The notes beneath the pieces were generated by a model that had not been told where the DNA came from, did no database searches, and was given only the letters and a program-made list of their open reading frames with translations. This document shows, piece after piece, positions 14,301 to 26,300 of a stretch of DNA of 64,000 nt (its first letter is position 1; each line of letters opens with the position of its first letter). The position numbers and the translations under genes were made by a program. Source of the stretch: Lucinisca nassula (taxonomy: Eukaryota; Mollusca; Bivalvia; Lucinida; Lucinidae); the NCBI GenBank assembly GCA_963580285.1, contig OY757014.1, positions 100,194,072 to 100,258,071 on the forward strand. Reading direction: 5' to 3'.

Positions 14301-17300
14301 ATCAGGGTCTACACTGTTTGCCATTCCTTCAGCCCGTTTTGGACTCATTGCCGGATCATGAAACAAATTTGTTGAAATTTCAAGGGAATTACAGCAAGTC
14401 CTCAAGGTGTCATAAGGACGGTAGGACAAATTGTTTCCAGCTCATTTTGCTCACACTTGAGTATCATACTTGTAAAAGATGCCGGCCTCAGTGGATTAAT
14501 CAGATGGGCGTCTGACTGGAGATCAAGTTGGCTGGTATCATCCCCACCAGAAAATACTTTATCATATGACGTCGCGTCTCAGAATGTACTAACGCCATGT
14601 AATAAATTCGATAATCCACTAGTGGATTAAATATAAATATGCAAATTAGCTAGATACGCTATGTAACGTTACATGTAGGACATCCTGAATGATGTTGCGT
14701 TTACTAGTGGCGGAATATTGACTTTTTTGTTAAAAAATTGCGAATAAAATGCGCTTTCAATGTCATATGATAAATAGAATCTTGCATTCGTGCCAATGTA
14801 TTATTGAATTTATTAAACTTGTTGAGGAAAAGAGATAAAATGCTTAGCGAAGCCTCACATTTTATCCCTTTTCCTCAACTCGTTTAATAAATTCAATAAT
14901 ACATGAGCACGCATGTAAGATCCTCTCTGTCAACAATTCATTAAACTCGTTGAGGAAAAGGGATCAAATGCCTTTTCCTCAACTCTTTTAATAAATTCAA
15001 TAATACATGAGCACTCGTGTAAAATCCTCTCTCTCAGCAATTCATTAGACTCGTTGAGGAAAAGGGATCAAATGCCTTTTCCTCAACTCTTTAATAAATT
15101 CAATAATACATGAACACTCATGTAAGATCCTCTCTGTCAACAATTTATTAAATTCGTTGAGGAAAAGGAATAAAATGCTCGGCAAAGCTTCGCATGTTAT
15201 TCCTTTTCCTCAACTCGTTTAATAAATTCAAAAATACACGAGCACTCATGTAAGATCCTCTATTTTCATGCAGCAGCTAGAGGATCATTTGGATGCATAT
15301 AAGAATCTTATATGGGTGTGAGGGGTGGATGGAAAAATCCGTCCCAAGGGTCACTGTCCGGCATCATGAGGCTTACCACCCATATAGGATTCTTTTTCTT
15401 GCATACCTTCCATTTTTAGCGCGGATTTTAATCCTGCAGTCACTTCGGTTACAGATGTCCGCCACATTGTGATGACACTACAGGAATGTTTAGTGACGCC
15501 ACATAACATGCTGTGAGGTCAACCTTAATGACGACGCATATGAGGTTGTATTCAACCAGTGCATTTATCAAACACGCAATTTTATTCGATTTTGGGTCAG
15601 AACACCAGGGTTAGAACATAAATTTCTATCCCAGTGTAAAATCACAGATTTCCTTGTGTGGTGTGTAAGAACATCTAATCCACGATTAGGATGTTGTGGG
15701 TTCCGTTTCCTGGTCTGGCACCATTTTTTCATTGAGATTGATCCTGAAACATTTTCTGCGGTCATTATGAGTCGGATTGCCCTTCTTGAATCAGCGGACT
15801 GGGGAGAAATTCTCCCCAGTCTGCTGATTCAAGAAGGGCAGTTGTCAATTTCTTGTGCACCTGTGTATAATCCTGTCCAGTCTAAGTGTGGTTAGGTAAT
15901 TGACCAGTCTGCTACGACTTTTTAGCCCACCTGAGCCAAATACATTGCTGAGCTTAAAGTATGCTAAGACTCCATTGTCTGTCTGTTGTCTGTCATAATA
16001 AAGAAGAAAACTATTTATCATACGGCGTCGCTTCAGAGAATATAATATCACCATGTAGTATTTTCTATCATCCACTAGACGGCCCCCGCCCATTGGGGTT
16101 TGAAGAAATAGATGGGCTGCACGATGCTTCCACACAGAGCTGAATCTGACCGCACAAAAGTACGGGTAAACCGCTTAAAGGATCTAAGCCTGCCAAGTAA
16201 AAGCGGTGCGAGTCAGACCGTCCATATGCATATAAACCCTATTAGTTTTCATTGGGCGACAAGGCTGGAGATGTCATTTCATCTCAATGTTGGGTAAAAG
16301 TCCCACAAAATTGGGAGCAACGTCTCCAAAATGACCTATACGTTTTTGACGGGGATCTTTCTGTTTCTTTCCAGCTGATCATCATGTTCAACACAGACCC
16401 TGAGTTTTCATCAGTAGTTAAAGTGCTATTAGAATCCATCTGTTCAAGGAGTCTGGAACTCTTCCAAGCAGGTAGGTTTATTTTCAGAGAGTATTAGAAT
16501 CTTATATGGGCGTGAAGGGTGGATGGAAAAATCCGTCCCAAGGGTCACTGTCTGGCATCACGAGGCTTGCTGAGTGATGCCGGACAGTGATCCAGAGGGA
16601 CGGATTTTTATATCCACCCCTCACACCCATAAAGGATTCTTTTTCTTGCATACCTTCCATTTCTTACGCGGGTTTTTAATGCTGCAGTCACTTCGAGTAC
16701 CAATGTCTGCCATATTGTGATGACAGTATAGGAATGTTTAGTGATGTCACAGAACTTGCTGTGACGTCAACCTTAAAGACGGCGCATACGAGGTTGTAAT
16801 CAACCAGTGCATTTATCAAACACACGATTATATTCGATTTTGGGTCGGAATACCAGGGTCAGAACATAAATTTCTATCCCAGGGTAAAATCACGGATTTG
16901 CTTGTCTGGTGTGCAAGAATATAAGAATCTGATATGGGGTTCTGTTGCAGATGAGCGTTTCCAACCCGAGGGATGACCGTGCTGAGCGGAACCAAGGCTA
17001 TGCAGTAGGTCCCGAGGGTTGGAAACGCCCATCTGCAACAGAACCCCATATTGGATTCTTTTTCTTGCACAACACCTCCGGTTAGTTTTGACAGCTTGCA
17101 CATGTATATTGTTTACAAAATAAAAGTAGTGCGGAAGTAGTTCCGGCAGTTGAAAAGAATTGAAGCGCATTTATGTTAGTTGCCTGGGTCGGAACACCAG
17201 GGTCAGAACATAAATTTCTATCCCAGGGTAAAATCACGGATTTCCTTGTCTGGTGTGCAAGAATATAAGAATCTGATATGGGGTTCTGTTGCAGATGAGC

Positions 17301-20300
17301 GTTTCCAACCCGAGGGATGACCGTGCTGAGCGGAACCGAGGCTATGCTGAGGTTCCGCTCAGCACGGTCATCCCGAGGGTTGGAAACGCCCATCTGCAAC
17401 AGAACCCCATATTGGATTCTTTTTCTTGCACAACACCTCCGGTTAGTTTTGACAGCTTGCACATGTATATTGTTTACAAAATAAAAGTAGTGCGGAAGTA
17501 GTTCCGGCAGTTGAAAAGAATTGAAGTGCATTTATGTTAGTTGCCTGGGTCGGAACACCAGGGTCAGAACATAAATTTCTATCCCAGGGTAAAATCACGG
17601 ATTTCCTTGTCTGGTGTGCAAGAATGTTAATTACGCTTGATAAATCTTCCACCATATCATGATCTGTTGTCAACGATTTCCTAGGCAGCACAGTGAGATA
17701 TTCATCTAACTGATGATTAGGACGTTGTGGGTTTGATACCTGCCAAGATCGACAACATTCTTTCCTTGAGATTGATCAATAAATCTTTAAAACAGTCATT
17801 CTCTGCCTTCTGATGATAGTTGTGAGTTTTCTGGTGAATGAGTTTGCACTGTACCAGTTAACCGCTTGTATAAGCCTGCCCAGTAAAAGTAAAGAGTGTG
17901 CACTGTTCCAGTTAACCGCTTGTATAAATCTGTCCAGTAAAAGTAAAGTGTGCAGCGTACCAGTTAAGTGCTTGTATAAGCCTGCCCAGTAAAAGTAAAG
18001 GGTGTGCACTGTACCAGTTAAGCACTTGTGTGAACCTGCCTAGTAAAACTTAAAAAGTAATGAGTTTGCACTGTACCAGTTAACCGCTTGTATAAGCCTG
18101 CCCAGTAAAAGTAAAGAGTGTGCACTGTTCCAGTTAACCGCTTGTATAAATCTGTCCAGTAAAAGTAAAGTGTGCAGCGTACCAGTTAAGTGCTTGTATA
18201 AGCCTGCCCAGTAAAAGTAAAGGGTGTGCACTGTACCAGTTAAGCACTTGTGTGAACCTGCCTAGTAAAACTTAAAAAGTAATGGGTGTGCACTGTACCA
18301 GTTAACCACTTGTATGAGCCTGTTCATTAAAATTAAATAGGGTGCACTGTATCAGCTAACCGTTTGTATAAATCTTCCCAGTAAAAGTAAAGAATGTGCA
18401 CTGTACAAGTTAACATTTTGTATAAACCTGCCCATTAAAAGTAAAGTGTGTGTACTGTACAAGTTAACAGTTTGTATAAACCTGCCCATTAAAAGTAAAG
18501 TGTGTGCACTGTACAAGTTAATGGTTTGTATAATACCGCCCATTAAAAGTAAAGAGTGCACTGTACAAGTTAACGGTTTGTATAAGCCTGCCCACTATAA
18601 GTAAAGAGTGAGCTCTGTACCAGTTAACAGCTTGTATAAACCTGTCCATTAAAAATAAAGAGTGTGCACTGTATCAAATAACCGCTTGTATAAGCCTGCC
18701 CAGGAAAAGTAGAGTGTGCACTGTACCAGTTAACCGCCCAGTAAAAGTAAAGAGTGTGCACTGTACCAGTTAAACGCTTGTATAAGCTTTCCCAGGAAAA
18801 GTAAAGAGTGTGCACTGTACCAGTTAACTGCTTGCTAAAGCTTGCCCAGTTAAAGTAAAGAGTGTGCACTGTACCAGTTAAGCACTTGTGTGAACCTGCC
18901 TAGTAAAACTTAAAAAGTGATGGGTGTGCACTGTACAAGTTAACAGTTTGTATAAGCTTGCCCAGTAAAAGTAAAGAGTGAGCTCTCTATGGCCAGTTAA
19001 CAGCTTGTATTAACCTGCCCATTAAAAGTAAAGAGTGTGCACTGTATCAAATAACCGCTTGTATAAGCCTGCCCAGGAAAAGTAGACAACATTTTCAGAT
19101 GCATTTTAAGGGTTAAAGGCTTGTATGAGCCTGCCCATTAAAAAAAATATTGTGCACTGTACCAGTTAACTGTTTGTAACCTTAAGGCGTCAATCACATC
19201 AATTGTAGTCCGCATTGTTGTCTGCTGGTTATTTCAAAAGTCATTGCTGCAAACAGTGCGGAGTCAGATCAGACTGCTCCTAGAGGAGCAGTCTGATCAG
19301 GGTCCACACTGTTTGCCTATATGCAAAAAAATGTTTTAAAGAGGTTGTCAAGAAAATGCAGCAGACAAAATAAACAGACAACATTTACAGATGCAGTTTT
19401 TCTTGGCATTTTAAGGGTTAAAGGAAAATTTCTTCATTTCAGATGTACGACCCTATACTGATGTGGTAGAGGCTTTCATGAATTTACTGGCGCAGGTTAG
19501 TTGATAACTCTTTTTGACGGTGTACCATGATCTCTACCATGATCTCTGGATTATAATGTTCATTATATTGAGGACCCTCGACGGCTCCGCCCATCGGGGC
19601 TCGAAGAAATAGATGGGCTGCATGATGCTTCCACACAGAGCTGAAACCGGCCCGCACACGAGTACTGGTAAACCGCTTAGAGGATCAAAGCCTGCCCAGG
19701 CAAAGCAGTGGGAGTAGGCCCGTCCATGCTTATAAACCCCATTGGTTTCATTGGGCGGCAGGGGTTGAGATGTCATTTCATCTCACTGTCGGGTAAAAGT
19801 CCCACAAAATTGGAAGCAACATCTCCAAAATGACCTTTACAGTGTTGACGGGGACGTTAAACCTCAAATCAAACAAAAAACAAAACAAAGGACCCTCGTT
19901 ATAACAACAGTTTTTGTTCCCTATTATTGTGTCATTATAAAGAATTTGCCGTTATAAAGAATCCTAGTTTGGAGGATGATAGGTAATAAAAGGCATTTTT
20001 CCCATTATTACACCAAGATCCTTTCATGACTATGGACTCGATTTGTGCATTTCCAACCCGAGGGAAGCCCATGCCGCTCGGAACCGAGGTTAAGCCTTTA
20101 GCTAAGTAGTCATTCCATTCAAATTGCCGTTATAACGAGTTTTGCCATTATAACAAATGTCAGTATAAAAAGGGTTGACTGAAGCAATGTTTTGGATAGG
20201 ACAGTTTAAAGATGGACCCCAAAAATGTATAGATTGTTTAGAAAAAATGACCATCTATGGTCATTTTTCTAAACAATCTATATATTTTTGTTTGGCTATA

Positions 20301-23300
20301 ACATAGTTGTTGAACTAACATGGTAAATTCTACGGACTGCAATGATTGTGTTATAACGAGGTTGTGGTGTACCATGAGATGAAGGGACTGGATAGACATC
20401 CAAGGGAAATAACTCATCTGACTAGCTATCCTTGCCAAAAAGAAGCTCTTCGTATAGAAAAGAATTTCTTCCAAGGTCTGATTTCTTTTCTCCAGGTACT
20501 CAAGCTTTTGCCCACCCCTGATTAATGAGCAGCACGATATAAGTGAAAGTCTTTATAAGGCTGTAAAACTCTAATGAAAGAAAAAGAAAAGAAAAAAGTA
20601 ATCAGTGTGATTGATTTGAAGTTTAACGTCCCCATCAACACTGTAAAGGTCATTTTGGAGACGTTGCTTCCAATTTTGTGGGATTTTAACCCGACATTGA
20701 GATGAAATGACATCTCAAGCCCTGTCGCCCAATGAAACCAATAGGGTTTATAAGCATGGACAGTCCGACTCGCACTGCTTGCTTGGGCAGGCTTAGATCC
20801 TCTAGGCAGTTTACCAGTACCCATGTGCGGCTCGGTTTCAGTTCTCCGTGGAAGCAGCATGCAGCCCATCTATTTCTTCAAGCCTCGATGGCCGGGGCTG
20901 TTCATCCAAGGTCTGATTTCTTTTCTCCAGGTTCTCCAGCTTGTGCCCACCCCTGATTAATGAGCAGCTCAATATAAGTGAAAGTCTTTATAAGGCTGTA
21001 AAACTCTAATGAAAGAAAAAGAAAAGAGAAAAAGTAATCAGTCAAAACGGATTGAGAGAAAAATGTATACTCTGATCAGACAAATGAGAAAGGTGACAGG
21101 GCCTGGGCCCGAGGTTATAAAACCTTTTTCATGCTCAACTCACTTGAGCATGAAATTTGTCCTGCTCACCAATGTTAAAATGCCAGCAATTGTTAGCATT
21201 TTAAAATTTGTGAGGAGGACAAATAACATTCTCTGCTATCTCATTACGATAACTAACCCGTGCGACATTGTGCATTTTTCACATCTCCAAAATGACTACT
21301 TTTCTCATGAAAATCCTTGATATTTTTGTTATAAATGCTCAAAACATAGGTTGAGGGTGCTCGTTAGAACCGCCTCACTGAGGCGGTTCTAACGAGTACC
21401 CACAACCACAACCTATGTCTTGGAGCAGAAATTAGAAAAATAAAGTATACCCCCATAAACCCCGGTTTTCTCTATATAAAGTGGGGTTTAGGGGGGTCTT
21501 CAATTCACGGACTTGTTCACGTGATGTGAGAAAGAAAAAACGCTCAACTTCTTAGTATTTTAATTTTTATGAGCACCACAAGTTTGATGTTCAGCTGAGT
21601 TGAGCATAAAAAAAGTTTTATAACCTCCAGGCCTGGTTTCCATCAGGTTAACAAGTCAGTGAAATGAAGACCCCCTCTAAACCCCACTTTATATAGAGAA
21701 AAGTGGGTTTAAGGGGTATTCATTATTTTCCTTAATTTTGCTCAACAACATAGGTTGTGGGTACTCGTTAGAACCACCTCATTTAGGCCGTTCTAACAAG
21801 CACTCACAATCTATATTTGGACAAGATATAAGAAAAATATCAAACATTTTCTACACCCTTTTCATTGCCCCTTTCTGAGACGTTGGTCATATATGGATCT
21901 ATCACCAAACTATGAAACCGAAGGGACAGCCCTCCATGGCCTAGTGGTTAGGGGCACTAACTCTTAAACATTAGGTCTTTCACTGCTGTGGGCTCAAGCC
22001 TCCCTTCCACCTCCGCCCATAGGGGCTCAAAGAAATATATGGGCTGCACGATGCTTCCACGCAGAGCTGAATCCGGCCCGCACACTAGTACTGGTAAACC
22101 GCTTAGAGGATCTAAGCCTGTCCAGGAACTGCGGTGCGAGGCGGACCGTCCATGCTCATAAACCCTATTGGTTTCATTGGGCGACAGGGCTTGAGATGTC
22201 ATCTCATCTCAATGTCGGGTAAAAGTCCCACAGAATTGAAGCAACGTCTCCAAAATGACCTTTACAGTGTTGACGGGGACGTTAAACCTCAAATCAAACA
22301 AACAAAATCAAGCCTCCCTTGGGTCACATGTGATACACCGATTGCTGCCACAGGTGGTCAGGTGTTTTTTCTACCAGGGTATATTTTTCAAGTCATATCT
22401 GTAAGTTTCTCAAGTCTTTGTTTCTATTATTTGTTGACAGCATGTGTATTTCTTGGTTTATTATACTTCATTTAACCCATTTTGTACCGGAAACCCCAAA
22501 ACGGGTACCCTGGTAAACAGTGCAGGCCCAGATCAGACGCCGCAAAACGCGGCGTCTGATCAGGGCCTACACTGTTTGCAAAAAGTTCAGCCATTTTCCC
22601 AATCAGTTTTGAAGAAAACACAACCTTTCACCCCTAAATTTTGAAATGGACTCCTGCTATATATAAGGTGGAAGATTCGATTTGGTACAAAAAGGGTTCA
22701 AAATAAATATTTAAGTGCCTTAAACTTTCTTATTTTTTCCCCACAGGTTTTGAAGAAGACCAAGCATTTATTGATAGAAGGGTCGTGTAACATACCTGGG
22801 CTCTTTCAAGCTGGTAAATTACAGTCCAACCTGTATTAAGCAAGCACCTAAGGGATAATCAAAATGTGCTTGTTTAATACAGGTGCTTGCTTATTACAGG
22901 TGAATTATGAAGTATTTGCAGTGTCAGGAACTACATGCCTGCTTGCTTTAGAGAGGTTGCTTGCTAAATAAAGGTGGCCACTATGACAGGTTTTACTGTA
23001 TTTGCTTTTCAAAGCTTCTATATAATAAATTGCTACAAGTTGAAAAAAGATATTTGCTCACAAAACTCTTTGTGCTATGGAGGCAACTCTTACAAATATT
23101 TTTGTTTGCCTTGTGTGTAATAGGGGCCACTCTTAAAGGAAAGAATTTGCTCCTCAGGAGCCAATTCTTTCCTTTAAGAGTAGGCCCCATTTTCCATTAA
23201 GACCAGATCATGTTTGCTATGATATTGATTTCACGGGAATGGGTGAGTGAGTGTTTTGCATCCCACCAACAGCTAATGTCATATGGAGACGGGACCTCGG

Positions 23301-26300
23301 TTTAAAGACTCATCCGAAAGTCTGGAGAAGCCCAGAATCGATCCTGCGACCCCTGGTACCTGATGCTCTGTCTCTGGTTGGGCCCATTGGAGTCTAACTG
23401 TTGGTTTTCTTTTCCTCCAGCATTTCAGTGGTTTCTTGCTGTCGAATTCTCACCATTGTTTTATCTCTGTGGTTGTTTGAAAATATAAACAGCAGTATGA
23501 TGTAGGGAAGGGAGACTTTTTACAGCCGCCACACGTTCCCAGACACCAGCTGTAGTGACGTTAAATATGTTCTAGGCAGGGTTATCCTTTGGAAGTCTGT
23601 TAGTAAATAGTGTAGGCCCTGATCAGATGTCTGATCTGGGCTTGCACTGTTTGCCAAGGTACCCCTTTAGAGGTTTCCCACATGCAATGGGTTAAAAGTG
23701 CTGCTTATGGTGGGATAAAATTAAAAAAATAGGAAAAGAATAACCAATGATGTTTGAGTCGACGCACAACAAAACTGACAGTAAGACAAGTGCAAATATC
23801 AAACACTCGGATTAGACTTCGCTTCCATGCAGTCTGATTAGAGTGCTTGCTGAACGCATGAATCTTTTACAGCCTTCTGGCTATGCAAAGAGAGATACAA
23901 GTAAAACATCACAAAAACACGGCTATATAAACATTACGCAAACACGCCTATACAAATACATTGCCACTTTTATCGCCGAAAAAATGAAGATTTTAAGATG
24001 AAAAATTGTGATATTTTTCTTATTTCTGTAAAAATATAGATTGTGGGCACTTGTTAGAACCGCCTCATCGAGGCGGTTCTAACGAGTACCCACAATCTAT
24101 ATTTTAGAGCAGAAATAAGAAAAATAAGGTATACCCCATGAAACCCAAGTTTTACTATATAAAAGTGGGGTTCAAGGGGATCAAAATTATATAGGCGTGT
24201 TTTCGTGATGATTTGACCCCCTTATACCGAACTTTTATATTGTAAAACTGGGTTTAAATTTACAGGGGTGAACATTATTTTTCTTATTTCTGCTCAAAAT
24301 ATAGATTGTGGGTACACGTTAGAACCGCCTCATCACAATTTTTGTCTTAAAATTTGCATTTTTTCAGCAGTAAAATTTACTATGTATTTGTATAGGTGAA
24401 TTTTATTGGTAAGATGAGCAGGTTGATCCTAGTCTTTGCTAGTCTTATATAGAGGATCTTACACTCGTGGTCATTTCATTTGAAATTTATGAAACAAGCC
24501 TTTGGCGAGTTTAATAAATTTCATATGAAATGACGGCAAGTGTAAGATTGTTTATCATATAATGATTTCAAATTGAATTTTGTCGCTGAAGAAATTCAAA
24601 AGAAAACATAGGGTTGTCACGGACGGCGCCATGACATTAAGCGCCAGTAGCTATGGGTTATTACACGTGTTGACATATGATTTTTATGACATGACGTTTT
24701 GTCATGTGCCGGCTCGTTTGTCAGTTTCTCTTGTTGAAGGTGAGTCCATAAATTTTTTTCCCTTGTAGGTATAATTGGGATGACATTACAGGAGAATCAC
24801 ACAGTGAAGGCTGCCAGTCTTTTCATGGTTTGTATCCATTGATCCCATAATGAGAATATAAGAATCTTATATGGGTGTGAGGGGTGGATTGAAAAATCCG
24901 TTCCGAGGGACACTGTCCGGCATCACGAGGCTTGCCGAGTGATGCCGGATAGTGATCCCGAGGGACAGATTTTTCTATCCACCCCTCACACCCACATTGG
25001 ATTCTTTTTCTTGCATACATTCCATTTCTATTGCGAATTTTTAATGCTGCTGTCACTTCGGTTACCGACGTCCGCCATTTTGTGATGACACAACAGGAAT
25101 GTTTAGTGACGTCACATATGACGCCGCCGCACATGAGGTTGCAATCAACCAGTGCATTTATCAAACACGCGATTATATTCGATTTGGGGTCAGAACACCA
25201 GGGTCAGAACATAAATTTCTATCCCAGGGTAAAATCACGGATTTCCTTGTCTGGTGTGCAAGAAAATATAGTCAGTTTTCTTATCTTTATAATACAGTAG
25301 AACTTTGATGGCTCGAACACCGATGGCCCGTTTACCATGGACAGGTCAAACCCATTCTTGAGCCCCTAGCGGAATCCTCTACATAAGAAATAGTGGGGGG
25401 ATAATTAAGGAGATTTTAGTCTTTTATCTTGCAAATTTCTGCTGTGAGTATCGAGGCAATTCTAATGAGTACACAGAGCATACATATTCATTATCGAACA
25501 CCGAAAAGATGTGTAAAAGTATCTCGTTATACCTCCTGACAGCAACCTCAGTGGCTCGAACTACCACTGTCTCGAACAGATTTTCCAGGCCCCAAAGGTG
25601 TTAGAGCCATTGAAGTTAGACTATACTCGTATGTACAGGAATAGCAGTTTTGATTTTGTTTTTGGCTAACTCCTCCTACAGTTAACCCTTTTTGTACCAA
25701 ACGGAATCTTCCTCCTTATATATAGCAGGAGTCTGTTTCAAAATTTAGGGGTCACAGGCTGTGTTATCTTCAAAGTTTTGTTTGAAAATGGCTGATATGT
25801 TGCAAACAGTGTAGGCCCTGATCAGAGGCCGTGTTCTGCGGCGTGTGATCTGGGCCTGCACTGTTTGCCAGAGTACCCCTTTTGGGGTTTCCATTACAAA
25901 ATGGGTTAACCGTGGATCAAGGTGACACTTGATACATAGTTTGACCATGATGTGGAGCAGCACATATTGTTTCGAGGTTACGGTCTGCCGAGTATTTATA
26001 GAGTTGTGCCCCTTTGAAAATTTCTGTAAACATTTATTTTTTTGCTAACTCTTCTTACATTTAACATTCAATCAAGCTGTAACTTGATATATCGTTAGAC
26101 CATGATGTGGAGCAGCACATATTGTTTTGAGATTACGGTCCACCAAATATTAGCAATTAAAGCTGGGCACCAAAAATCGAAAGGTAATAAGAAAAACATG
26201 ACAGGGTTTAAAGGTAGACCCCTAAAAGGATTAGTTATGATACATCTCAACCTCTGGATAACACTATTCATTATAATACAGGTAGAAGCCTCTGTGGTTT

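Noticed and set aside
17776..18869. Antisense open frames of 60-80 codons with LYFYWAGLYK repeats
   Set aside because: They are translations of the minisatellite, with no start context or conservation of frame.
20500..20560. Exon-like stretch after TTCTTTTCTCCAG in the 130-bp duplicate
   Set aside because: Stops early in the possible phases, is repeated beside it and near 30045, and nothing is missing from IPO13 at this place.
20522..20869. 115-codon open frame (MGCMLLPRRTE...)
   Set aside because: SINE-A read through; the same MGCMMLPRRAESG words appear in every SINE-A copy.
23421..23490. Candidate IPO13 exon after TTTTCTTTTCCTCCAG reading AFQWFLAVEFSP
   Set aside because: Phase fits, but the residues do not follow the family, no donor lies in a good place, and the exon at 24769 completes the alignment (TVKA) directly.
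24580..24768. Open frame MSLKKFKRKHRVV... before the IPO13 exon
   Set aside because: In intron, runs into the acceptor, no family match.
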